From Bacteroidota bacterium (GTDB lineage Bacteria > Bacteroidota > Bacteroidia > Chitinophagales > Chitinophagaceae), in the NCBI GenBank assembly GCA_018267615.1, contig JAFDYD010000048.1, positions 1-64,000 of the forward strand: a stretch of DNA of 64,000 nt, read 5' to 3'. The position numbers and the translations under genes were made by a program. Each line of letters begins with the position of its first letter. The stretch's first letter is position 1. Positions 53,507 through 62,084 of this stretch are shown here, piece after piece. The notes under the pieces are model-generated. The model made no database searches, was not told where the DNA came from, and was given only the letters and a program-made list of their open reading frames with translations.

Positions 53507-55510
53507 TTAAATCGACAAAATAAATGACGCTCCGGTATTATTTGTTTTGGCGATCGTGATATTACAGTGGATGGCTTTTGCCAAATCGCGGATGATATGC
53601 AGTCCAAGCCCGTTAATTGTTCCAGTGATATTTGTCTCATCAAAAAGCGATTTCGCCTGCTCGGTGGTTATGCCGGGTCCATTGTCGGTGATAGATAAAA
53701 ATATTCTCCCGTTTTCTTTCCAAGCCTTCCACTCGATTGCAGCATCAGAAACCTGATTCAATGCTTTTATGGAATTCGCAGTAAGATTTTGCATGATTGC
53801 ACGCAGAAAATTTTCATCAGTCGTTACTGTTATGCTTTCGGGATTGCTAAATGAGAAATGTATATTATCTGTGGCGCTAAAAAATTTTTGTATGTATGCA
53901 AATAAATTGTCGACGGACGATTCTGTAATCTTTGGTGCGAAATGTTCCATTTGTCCCTTACTCCACAGCAGCATTACATCCATTGTTTCCAACAGCGATT
54001 CGGCAGAGGTAGTGATTTTTTTCTCTCGAAACCGCACTTGCTCTTGTGTCAATAAGTCTGGTTTATTTTTTTGAAGACGTAAAAAATTTATGAGGTTGGC
54101 GACAGGACTTCTCAAATCATGACTAAGTATTGCGAAGAACTTTGCTTTTATTTTGTTCGCTTCATCCAATTCCGAATTTAGTTTTACGAGTACAGTATTT
54201 GTTTTTTTCCTGGAAAGACTCTGTCGGTATATCAAGATTCCCAACGTAACAAAAAAGGCAACCAGGCTAACGAGCAACCATATCTTATTTTGCTGGTTGA
54301 CGATTTGCAATTGTTTATTCTCTATTTGTTTGTTTTTAAGGTCGATGGCATGCTGGCTTTCCAGTGCTGCAATTTTATTTTTATTGTCCTGTGAAAAAAT
54401 GGAATCATTAATCGCGACAAAGCTTTTATAATCCTGAAGCGCTTCTTTATAATTTCCCCTGCTCTCCTGCAAGGTGGACATTGTTTGCCTGGCGTCCGCT
54501 TCGTATTCAGGATTATTGGTGGATTTGCACAATACCTCTGCTCGTTTAAGAAACCCCTCCGATTTTTCAAAATCGATATTGCGTGCATTTCCTGATTCCG
54601 ACATTCCCAGGTTATAATAATTCAACCCAAGGTTAAGAAGATTCAGGATTGAATTTTGAGAAGCAGGCGCAGCACTGTCTAAGATCTGTTGAATTTTTAG
54701 AAAGATATCGATCGCTTTTTTGGGATCGGTCTCTGCTGAGCCGATATTTGAAAGAACACCAACCGCCGCCATTTTATTACCGAGTTTCTCATCGATCGAT
54801 AATGCTTTCTCCAAATTTTTCTTTGCTGATGCGAAATCGTTTGTTTCAAGATTTATCACACCGAGTAGCTCATATGCTTTTGCAACATGAATCATTGCAT
54901 TGGCAGCTTCTCCTTTTTTGATGGTGATGGCCGCATACTCAGCCGCTTTGCTGTAATCTTTTTGGATAATATAGAGCGATGTAATATTTGTTCCCAACAA
55001 GGCGGCTTGTTCGTTATTTCCCGATTCATCCGCAATAGCCATCGCTTTGAAATAATATTCCGAAGCTTTTGTGAAATTTGTTTCCCGCTGATAGCTTCGG
55101 CCGATATTATTCATGTTCGCAAGCATGAATGCCTGGGCATTCATCTCCTTATTGATCGCAAAACTTTTTTCAAAGTAAACTCTTGCACCCTGGTTATTCC
55201 CGGTATCACCAGTTAACAATCCAAGATTGTTGTTCATATTCGCAATTCCTCTTTTCCACTGAAGTTTTTGCGCGAGTTCCATACCAGCTCCTGCATATTT
55301 AAATCCTTCTTTCGGATTTGAGCCAACATACAATTGCGAAATACGAGATAATAATTTCACTTTCTCTGTGTCTTCCTTCGAATTCGGTAATACACGAATT
55401 AATGAATCAATTAGTTTTTCTCCTTGTTGAGCGTGAGCGCTAAAATAAAATAGAAAAATGAAAACGGTAATACCAAATCGCAGGGTAAAACAAGCAATTT
55501 TTTTTGTCAT
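53507..55510 (-). CDS. TPR-containing sensor histidine kinase (orphan)
   Basis: 667 residues from the ATG at 55510. A signal peptide (to AHAQQ) is followed by a periplasmic TPR array (about 30-390), a coiled coil, one membrane span (WLLVSLVAFFVTLGILIYR), a HisKA domain with AKFFAILSHDLRSP (phosphoacceptor His near 464), and a HATPase domain with N-box MQNLTANSIKAL, ITDNGPGIT and GLGLHIIRDLA. No response regulator is adjacent, so its partner is elsewhere. The TPRs probably sense a periplasmic protein or peptide. Confidence 0.92.
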   Translation of the reverse strand: MTKKIACFTLRFGITVFIFLFYFSAHAQQGEKLIDSLIRVLPNSKEDTEKVKLLSRISQLYVGSNPKEGFKYAGAGMELAQKLQWKRGIANMNNNLGLLTGDTGNNQGARVYFEKSFAINKEMNAQAFMLANMNNIGRSYQRETNFTKASEYYFKAMAIADESGNNEQAALLGTNITSLYIIQKDYSKAAEYAAITIKKGEAANAMIHVAKAYELLGVINLETNDFASAKKNLEKALSIDEKLGNKMAAVGVLSNIGSAETDPKKAIDIFLKIQQILDSAAPASQNSILNLLNLGLNYYNLGMSESGNARNIDFEKSEGFLKRAEVLCKSTNNPEYEADARQTMSTLQESRGNYKEALQDYKSFVAINDSIFSQDNKNKIAALESQHAIDLKNKQIENKQLQIVNQQNKIWLLVSLVAFFVTLGILIYRQSLSRKKTNTVLVKLNSELDEANKIKAKFFAILSHDLRSPVANLINFLRLQKNKPDLLTQEQVRFREKKITTSAESLLETMDVMLLWSKGQMEHFAPKITESSVDNLFAYIQKFFSATDNIHFSFSNPESITVTTDENFLRAIMQNLTANSIKALNQVSDAAIEWKAWKENGRIFLSITDNGPGITTEQAKSLFDETNITGTINGLGLHIIRDLAKAIHCNITIAKTNNTGASFILSI

Positions 55511-55665
55511 CACAAGCGGAATTAGGGGGTTGAGAATTCTATTCAAATATATTTCTTTCCGCCCAGAAATGTTGTTCGCCAATTTATATTGTCGTTTACA
55601 ATTTGGACATTTTTTTGATCATGGTATATAGATAGGTTTGTTATCACAACAAATCAAATCATCAG

Positions 55666-57159
55666 ATGAAAAAGAATATTTTTTCTGGGCTGGTCTCTTC
55701 AATTATATTTTTGTTATTCATAGTCGCCTGCAAAAAAAGCACTACGCCGGTTACAATTCCTTTTCCACCCACGATAGCTTCTATTACTCCGGTTAATGGA
55801 AACGCGGGAACGATTGTCACCATCACCGGCACTAATTTCAAAACTGTGCTGACGGATAATACCGTAAAATTTAATGGCGTTGTTGCTACCGTACAATCAG
55901 CCACCACAACGACTATTACGGTAGCCGCACCGGCAGCGGGCACTACTGGCAAAATAACTGTTGCAACTACTGATGGCATGGCAACCGGTCCCACGTTTAC
56001 ATATGTTGCTCCGGTATTGCCTCCGACGATCACTTCGATCAGCCCGGTATCTGGCGGCGTGGGAACATCCGTTACAATTACTGGTACCAATTTCAAAACA
56101 GTCGCAGCAAATAATACCGTAAAATTTAATGGAACAGTTACAGCCGTTCAAACAGCAACTGCAACAAGTCTTACGGTGCTTGCTCCTTCCGGAGGTACAA
56201 CTGGTGCAGTTACTGTTACCACAAGTGATGGAACCGCAACGGGACCGACATTTACTTATACAACCGATGTATATGTAGTAGGCAGAACTTCTAGCGGATT
56301 CGGTTATTGGAAAAACGGGGTGTTTACGCTTATACCTGACTGTGTGGAAGGCTGGTCGATTTTTGTTGATGGTTCAGATGTGTATGTAGCCGGCGCGATC
56401 AGTGGCGGTGGACCTGCATATTGGAAAAACGGAACAGGTGTGCATTTACCGTTAACTGCGGGACACAATGACGGACGTGCTTATTCGATTTTTGTTTCCG
56501 GTGGAGATGTTTATACGGGCGGGCTTGATTTTTTCAATGGCGCGAATGCTTTACCAAGATGCTGGAAAAATAACGTTGCACTTTCTATTCCGTTGAGTAG
56601 TGGAAATATAAGTGATGGGCTGCCGGTGACAAGTGCATATATTTCGTCGGTGTTTGTATCTGGGGCAGATGTATATGCCGCGGGAATACAATCCGGATCT
56701 CATGATGTTTCGACTTATTGGAAAAACGGAGTACCTGTGCCATTAACAGACGGAACTACTTATTGTCAACCCCCAAAAATTTTTGTTTCCGGAACTGATG
56801 TTTATGTAGCAGGCACCGATGGCTCAGTGGGGAAATATTGGAAAAATGGTACCGCTAATATTTTAAACTCGACCAATCCCGCATTCCTTTCATATCCATT
56901 ATCAATCTATGTAAACAATAATGATGTGTACGTGTCGGGCTATTATACTAAATATGCGAAGTACTGGAAGAATGGAACAATGTTCGACTTGACTGCTTCA
57001 ACTGGGTCCACCAGTGAATATGCAACGGGCATCACGGGTGTTGGATCGGATATCTATATTTGCGGATACGATAATTCAAAAGGGAACGGATACTGGAAAA
57101 ACGGAGTATTTACTTTGTTGTCGGGAGCGGAACTTGTGAATGGTATTTTTGTAAAATAA
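55666..57159 (+). CDS. Lipoprotein with two IPT/TIG domains and seven WKNG repeats
   Basis: 497 residues. Lipobox VACKK (Cys near 22), then two tandem IPT/TIG immunoglobulin-like domains (about 35-120 and 120-205) that are near-duplicates at DNA level. Next come seven repeats of about 40 residues built as DVYVAG...YWKNG...PL/LT, with WKNG-like cores in all seven (the third reads WKNN). The repeat number suggests a seven-bladed beta-propeller. Exported and lipid-anchored, function unknown. The adjacent AraC and NmrA genes are convergent and not clearly related. Confidence 0.82.
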   Translation: MKKNIFSGLVSSIIFLLFIVACKKSTTPVTIPFPPTIASITPVNGNAGTIVTITGTNFKTVLTDNTVKFNGVVATVQSATTTTITVAAPAAGTTGKITVATTDGMATGPTFTYVAPVLPPTITSISPVSGGVGTSVTITGTNFKTVAANNTVKFNGTVTAVQTATATSLTVLAPSGGTTGAVTVTTSDGTATGPTFTYTTDVYVVGRTSSGFGYWKNGVFTLIPDCVEGWSIFVDGSDVYVAGAISGGGPAYWKNGTGVHLPLTAGHNDGRAYSIFVSGGDVYTGGLDFFNGANALPRCWKNNVALSIPLSSGNISDGLPVTSAYISSVFVSGADVYAAGIQSGSHDVSTYWKNGVPVPLTDGTTYCQPPKIFVSGTDVYVAGTDGSVGKYWKNGTANILNSTNPAFLSYPLSIYVNNNDVYVSGYYTKYAKYWKNGTMFDLTASTGSTSEYATGITGVGSDIYICGYDNSKGNGYWKNGVFTLLSGAELVNGIFVK

Positions 57160-57205
57160 AAAAAAGATTGCTAATTAAGCGAGAAACCAACTCACACGAT
57201 ATATC

Positions 57206-57287
57206 TTTAGCGCAGAGCACGCAGAGAAAAGGAGTGCGCAGAGTAATCCCCTCTGCGACTCCTTTTCTCTGCGTGCTCTGCGCGAAA
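57206..57287. repeat. Inverted repeat, family C
   Basis: Arms of about 37 nt (57206-57243 and 57251-57287) with few mismatches, built of gcgcagag and agaaaaggagt words. Between convergent genes. Confidence 0.92.
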
Positions 57288-57320
57288 TATTCTTGAATTT
57301 TCAACCTGACGATGATGACA

Positions 57321-58241
57321 CTAATTAAAAGAGCTTCGAAATGCCAAGGGTGAAAGGTTGGTTTTTGTTTTGAATAATTTACTGAAAGATTGCGGGTGTT
57401 CAAAACCCAGCTCGTAGGCAATTTCGCCGACAGATAAATCGGTGGTAGATAATTTTTCCTTTGCTTTTTCGATGAGCTTGTCGTGTATATGCTGTTGTGT
57501 ACTTTGTCCAGTCAATACCTTTAGCAAACCGCTTAAATAGTTGGGCGATACGTTTAATGCCTCAGCAATATTTTGAACTGTAGGTAATCCTTCTTTTATC
57601 AAAGTATCGCTATCGAAGTGTTGTGTAAGAATACTTTCCAGCCGATCCAGGATTTTATGATTTGTTATTTTTCTTGTGATAAATTGTCGATGATAAAATC
57701 TGTCAGCATATGTGAGTAATAATTCAAGTTGAGCGATGATTACACTTTGGCTGAATTTGTCTATGTTCGAATGATATTCCTGCTGAATGTTTTGAATGAT
57801 TCCATTGATTATCGTTTCTTCTTTGTCCGAAAGAAACAAAGCTTCGTTCACTGCGTAATCAAAATATTCGTAATGCCTTATTGATTTTGCCAATGAAGTT
57901 TTCCAAAGAAAATCGGGATGAACGAGTAATATCCATCCCGTATGTTTTGCACTTGCGTTATTATTAATCTCGATATTAAATACCTGGCCCGGCGCCATGA
58001 AAAACATCACACCTTCATTAAAATCGTACTCCTGCTGACCGTATCTCATTTTGGCATTGGAAGTTCTTTTTAATGAAATGGAATAGAAATCCAAAATCCA
58101 ACTTGTAAGATTATTTTCCGGTGAATGCCTGATTAAACTATAGTCAACCACACTGATCAATGGATGCTCAGGCTTGGGCAAGTTTCTTAATTTGTGAAAA
58201 TCACTGATCGTTTTAATCCTGTATGGTCTTTTGTTCGCCAC
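57321..58241 (-). CDS. AraC family transcriptional regulator
   Basis: 306 residues if the GTG at 58241 is used (14 nt after the NmrA stop); a TTG at 58292 inside the upstream gene is the alternative. An N-terminal cupin-like sensor (about 25-140) and a C-terminal AraC domain (GLPTVQNIAEALNVSPNYLSGLLK; DLSVGEIAYELGFEHPQSFSKLFK). It is cotranscribed with the NmrA-like gene and probably controls it. Confidence 0.9.
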   Translation of the reverse strand: MANKRPYRIKTISDFHKLRNLPKPEHPLISVVDYSLIRHSPENNLTSWILDFYSISLKRTSNAKMRYGQQEYDFNEGVMFFMAPGQVFNIEINNNASAKHTGWILLVHPDFLWKTSLAKSIRHYEYFDYAVNEALFLSDKEETIINGIIQNIQQEYHSNIDKFSQSVIIAQLELLLTYADRFYHRQFITRKITNHKILDRLESILTQHFDSDTLIKEGLPTVQNIAEALNVSPNYLSGLLKVLTGQSTQQHIHDKLIEKAKEKLSTTDLSVGEIAYELGFEHPQSFSKLFKTKTNLSPLAFRSSFN

Positions 58242-58254
58242 CTTGCAATGATAA

Positions 58255-59151
58255 TTATTTTTGATGATAGCATTCGGCAAATTCGTTCGCAAAATCTGTC
58301 AGTTTTATTTTCCCTAATACGGGCCTGTTGCGATAATAGTCTTCAAATAATTCTCCGGTATGTCTGGCAGCGTTCATTTCAACCAACCCTTTTGCAGATT
58401 GCGAATTCATTCCAGCCGCTACAAGATTATTGAGTTGTTGTTCGTCGGAAATGGCAGTCCATTTCAAATCAGGTTTTGATATTGCTTTACCTAAAATACT
58501 TGCTATTTCATCGCTCGTCAATTCATCACTTGCTACATAACGAATTTTTTTTCCTTCAAAATTCTTTGTTATTTCTTCGGCAGCCACTGCGGCAATATCG
58601 ATTGGAGAAACCCATGGTTCTTTGTATTTCGCGTTGTAGTTTGTCGCAATAAGACCGCGCGTTTTTATGGTTGGAATAAAGCCTAGTAAATTATAATAGA
58701 AACCTACTGGCCGGAGAAACACAATAGCGACATTATCCGGTAAATTTCTGAAAATGTTTTCCACATTAAAATGAAAAATAAGAATGCCATTATTTTTGTC
58801 GGTATGAGCGCCGATGCTGCTAAGATGTATCACCCGTTTCACACCTGATTGCAGAATGGCCTGTTTATAGTTATTGCCAAGCTGATTGTAATATTCGATG
58901 AGATTAAGATTTGGGTCAAAAAAATTGACTGGCGGTTCCATACAATAAATTGCATCTGCGCCTGTGAAAGTTGTCGCGAGAAACTGAACATCAGCAATAG
59001 ACCCGATGGCAGCACTTGCACCTAAGGCTTTAATGTTTTTTTGTTTTTTGGGATTGCTGCTGATAACCGTAACCGAATGTCCTTTTTTAATCAAGTCTAT
59101 GGTCAGTGGTTTGCTGATATGTCCAAGTGAACCTGTTACTACAATTTTCAT
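58255..59151 (-). CDS. NmrA-like NAD(P)-binding protein
   Basis: 298 residues. Rossmann motif VTGSLGHISKPL near the N-terminus (a variant of GxxGxxG), GVKRVIHLSSIGAH in the middle, then a substrate-domain region with EPWVSPIDIAAVAAEEI and IRYVASDELTSDEIASILG, as in NmrA/HSCARG redox-sensor or quinone-oxidoreductase-like proteins. The active-site Tyr-Lys of classical SDRs is not present. First gene of a two-gene unit with an AraC regulator. Confidence 0.88.
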   Translation of the reverse strand: MKIVVTGSLGHISKPLTIDLIKKGHSVTVISSNPKKQKNIKALGASAAIGSIADVQFLATTFTGADAIYCMEPPVNFFDPNLNLIEYYNQLGNNYKQAILQSGVKRVIHLSSIGAHTDKNNGILIFHFNVENIFRNLPDNVAIVFLRPVGFYYNLLGFIPTIKTRGLIATNYNAKYKEPWVSPIDIAAVAAEEITKNFEGKKIRYVASDELTSDEIASILGKAISKPDLKWTAISDEQQLNNLVAAGMNSQSAKGLVEMNAARHTGELFEDYYRNRPVLGKIKLTDFANEFAECYHQK

Positions 59152-59269
59152 TTTTGAAGATTTATTTTCAGTGCAAAGTTTTATGATAACCAGGTGATGA
59201 AAATAACCGAATCTATTTTTGTTGTAGTCTTTTCGTGACTTGCAACAATTTCGGATAGAGCCTTTGCTT

Positions 59270-59384
59270 CAATAAAAACGACAATTCAAAAGCAATTGAA
59301 GATTATAAAAGTCGCGTCACTAAATCCAAACAATGAAATAAAATATATCAGATGATTGAAGTATTGGAGAAAAGAGGCTTGTAA
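59270..59384 (+). pseudogene. Frameshifted C-terminal TPR remnant
   Basis: Three consecutive frame segments give NSKAIEDYK, SLNPNNEIKYI and MIEVLEKRGL followed by a stop, with a frame change and a compensating change back. Together they read as a typical last TPR unit of a secreted serine-hydrolase-like protein. Nothing upstream extends it, so only the tail survives. Confidence 0.5.
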
Positions 59385-59535
59385 AATGACAATGATAAAA
59401 ATTGTTTGAAATATTGCTTTCTTCCCCGACGAGTCTCCTCAGTAGTAGCTCAAGGGTTTGAATTGTTTGAAGCAATTGATATTTTTTCAAATTGTAGTAA
59501 GGAAAATACGTGACTAATAATTTGTAGACCACATC

Positions 59536-59630
59536 TTTCTCCTTTGCGCCTTCGCGTCTTTGCGCGAAAATTACTCTCGAATATTAGGGAGTGAAATTTT
59601 CGCGCAAAGACGCGAAGATGCAAAGAGAAA
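59536..59630. repeat. Inverted repeat, family A, divergent region
   Basis: Arms of about 39 nt (59536-59574 and 59591-59630) with a few mismatches. Its tttgcgcc/ttcgcgtc words follow the 8-nt period of family A. It lies between the remnant and the esterase gene. Confidence 0.9.
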
Positions 59631-59750
59631 TGCCTGCTCAATTTAGATAACCGATTATTTGAGGGCTCAGATATTTTTGGCCAGATTAAAACTTTGAATG
59701 TATCTTATATAAATTTCAGTGAGTTTTTATAACTGATAAATTGCAAAAGC

Positions 59751-60782
59751 ATGGACAAAATAATTTGTTTGGCATTTATATTATTGGCGGCGCAGTTCGT
59801 ACAGAGTCAGACTTCCGGGACAATCGTTACGGGAATCATCAATTCAACTTCTTTACAAAACACCGGCGGTGAAAATCCAAACCGGAGAATTTCCGTTTAT
59901 CTTCCGCCGGGTTATGCGCAATCAAACAAACGTTATCCTGTGATCTACTATCTGCATGGATATTTGAGCACTGACACCATTCTGCCATTGATGAAAAATA
60001 TTTTGGATACGGCAATTATCATGCATAAAATCCGTCCATACATTTTGGTGATTGCCGATAACAATACTTTATTCTCCGGAAGTTTTTACAGCAACTCAAC
60101 ATTGACTGGCAACTGGACCGATTTTGAAGCTTATGAATTGGTTGCATATATGGATAAAAATTTCAGAACGATTGCAAAACGGGACTCGCGTGGTATTGGT
60201 GGGCATTCAATGGGTGGCTATGGCGTATTAAAAATTGCGATGTTGCATCCAGAGGTATTTAGCTGCGCATATGCGTTAAGTCCAGGCCTGCTTGCCTTTG
60301 TAAAAGAGTTTGGACCCAATAGTGATTCATATAAACAACTTGCCACGATTAAAACAAAAAGCGAACTGGATAAAACATATTTTCCGCGAGTGATTGCTGC
60401 ATGTGCCAGAGCATGGTCGCCCAATGCAGACAAACCACCATTTTATATTTCTTTACCCTTTAATTATATTGGCGATAGCCTTGTTGTAGATACTGCTGTA
60501 TATGAAAAATGGCGAGTCAATATGCCACTGTACATGATTGATAAATATGCCGACAATCTGAAAAGATTAAAAGCGATTAAACTTGATTGGGGCAGGAATG
60601 ATGGGGCGCGTTTTCCAGTGCAATGCGGCATGTTTAGCCAGGAATTGGAAAATCATGGTATCGAACATTACGCGGAAGAATATATCGGTACACATACCAA
60701 TAAAATATGGACAACCGATGGAAGAGTGCTTGATGAAATGCTTCCATTCTTTAATGACTATCTTCAGTTTGACGAGAAATAA
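59751..60782 (+). CDS. Secreted esterase D-like alpha/beta hydrolase
   Basis: 343 residues. A signal peptide ending FVQSQT is followed by an esterase (antigen 85/EstD-like) domain with RRISVYLPPGYAQSNKRYPVIYYLHGY, the nucleophile Ser153 in GHSMGGYG, and a late His in IEHYAEEYIGTHTNKIW. Likely cleaves acyl or phenolic esters on carbohydrates or S-formylglutathione-like substrates; the GH51 enzyme nearby would fit a feruloyl or acetyl esterase role, which is inference. Confidence 0.88.
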   Translation: MDKIICLAFILLAAQFVQSQTSGTIVTGIINSTSLQNTGGENPNRRISVYLPPGYAQSNKRYPVIYYLHGYLSTDTILPLMKNILDTAIIMHKIRPYILVIADNNTLFSGSFYSNSTLTGNWTDFEAYELVAYMDKNFRTIAKRDSRGIGGHSMGGYGVLKIAMLHPEVFSCAYALSPGLLAFVKEFGPNSDSYKQLATIKTKSELDKTYFPRVIAACARAWSPNADKPPFYISLPFNYIGDSLVVDTAVYEKWRVNMPLYMIDKYADNLKRLKAIKLDWGRNDGARFPVQCGMFSQELENHGIEHYAEEYIGTHTNKIWTTDGRVLDEMLPFFNDYLQFDEK

Positions 60783-61139
60783 TTTTTGATGATCAATGTA
60801 TAGCAGATTTAGCCCAGAACACAAAACAGGAATCTGGTGCAGGTGTTCGACAAGCATTGCAATAGGAACAGCACCTTTCTGCAAAGAGCCATGAATACCC
60901 ACGCCAATCGCCGGCTTTTTAGATTGCGCATACTTGCGCTAGTTAGTAAAGCTGCCATATGTTTTTATAGGCTTGTACACAAGTCTTGAACGCTTTTAGT
61001 GGGGAGTATGTAGGGAGTATCTACGGCTTATCCAGGGAGTATCTTAAAGCCGGTTTGCATTCGTACTATTTGCCGAGCCAAGATAGCACCAATAACCTTT
61101 TTATACTGACTCTACATCTTCTGTCCTTAAAAAATAAAT
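60783..61139. other. Intergenic region with possible mobile-element scar
   Basis: No intact gene. On the minus strand at about 60780-60970 a broken frame reads KKPAIGVGIHGSLQKGAVPIAMLVEHL with stops before it, which I cannot assign. Three copies of gggagtat stand at 61002, 61013 and 61035. The stretch abuts a tRNA gene, a common integration target. Confidence 0.4.
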
Positions 61140-61168
61140 AAAAAAGCGCCCGAAAATTCAGACGCTTT
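61140..61168 (-). terminator. Terminator of tRNA-Arg
   Basis: A 6-bp aaagcg/cgcttt stem (61143-61148 and 61163-61168) directly downstream of the tRNA on the minus strand is followed by a T run. Confidence 0.7.
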
Positions 61169-61169
61169 G

Positions 61170-61243
61170 TGACCTCGTCAGGATTCAAACCTGAAACCTT
61201 CTGATCCGTAGTCAGATGCTCTATTCAGTTGAGCTACGAGGCC
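61170..61243 (-). tRNA. tRNA-Arg (anticodon ACG)
   Basis: A 74-nt cloverleaf on the minus strand. Acceptor stem GGCCTCG pairs with CGAGGTC (one G-T pair); D arm with AGCTCAACTGAATAGAGC; anticodon loop CTACGGA giving ACG; T arm with GTTTGAATCC. The CCA end is not encoded. A terminator follows. Confidence 0.96.
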
Positions 61244-61406
61244 GGTAATTATATAAACCTCACTCCTGTTAACTTGTTTTATCAAGTCGTAAAGGGCTGC
61301 AAATATAAAGCAAAAACAGGAATATCGACAAATCTTAAAGAGGACAGCTTTGTGATTTTCTGATTTCTTCCAGATCGCAAAATTTCTGGTCCGAAAATCG
61401 AAGAAT

Positions 61407-62054
61407 CTATTTAGTAGGAACAGCTTTTTTTCGCTGCCCGAATTCTTTTATTGCGCTATCGATTGCTATCAATATTAATCCCAAAACCAAAAAAAAGATC
61501 AGGATCCAAAATCCATTCGTCAGAGCTTTTCCATACCCAAGTTTATTGACATTCGCAAAAGGATATGGGTAAAAACAATCGATAAAACCTCGTATTAAAA
61601 CATAAACCAGGTAAACAAAAGGATAAAGCAACCATCGAAAACCATTCTTCCAATATAGTTGTCCTTTGGGAACAAAAAATATCCAATATAATAAAAACAA
61701 AAAAGGTATAATCGTATGGAGAACCGTATCGGCGACCAAATTCCATCCGTTCAGATCGTATAAATTCCTGAGCAGGAAAAAATAAATAACGCCGACGCCG
61801 AGAATATAAACTGTTAAGGCGGATTCGGTGCCTGATTTTGAAAAGAACTTTCCCAGGTTGCTGTTGGGTTTTGTCAATGAAATAGTAATTCCAAAAGCGA
61901 CCAGCAGATTTGTCAATATGGTGAAATAGCTAAAATAATTGATGAGTTTTTCTACAGCGGATTTGTTATTCGATATTGAAAGCAACAAGTACAGCTGCAA
62001 AGCAAGTCCAAACCAGCCAACGATTGCTATCAGCCATTTGTATTTATTTTTCAT
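61407..62054 (-). CDS. Pr6Pr family membrane protein
   Basis: 215 residues with six membrane spans, start at the ATG 62054 (a GTG is one codon upstream). Family marks are INYFSYFTILTNLLVAFG, the DTVLHTIIPFLFLLYWIFFVPKG motif and YPFVYLVYVLIRG followed by YPYPFANV. The Pr6Pr family is found with FAR-17a/AIG1-like proteins, and the function is unknown. Possibly an intramembrane hydrolase fold, inferred from the conserved Thr and His. Confidence 0.86.
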   Translation of the reverse strand: MKNKYKWLIAIVGWFGLALQLYLLLSISNNKSAVEKLINYFSYFTILTNLLVAFGITISLTKPNSNLGKFFSKSGTESALTVYILGVGVIYFFLLRNLYDLNGWNLVADTVLHTIIPFLFLLYWIFFVPKGQLYWKNGFRWLLYPFVYLVYVLIRGFIDCFYPYPFANVNKLGYGKALTNGFWILIFFLVLGLILIAIDSAIKEFGQRKKAVPTK

Positions 62055-62084
62055 CACGCCACATTTGAAAATTTAAAAGACCTG

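Noticed and set aside
55662..56151. Open frames on the minus strand opposite the IPT domains
   Set aside because: They arise from the repetitive, valine/threonine-rich coding DNA of the lipoprotein gene; no start context or domain, and the plus-strand gene is well supported.
60567..60902. 111-residue minus-strand frame overlapping the esterase end
   Set aside because: Most of it is antisense to the esterase; only the IGVGIHGSLQKGAVP part is outside, and it is preceded by stops. Kept only as a possible remnant.
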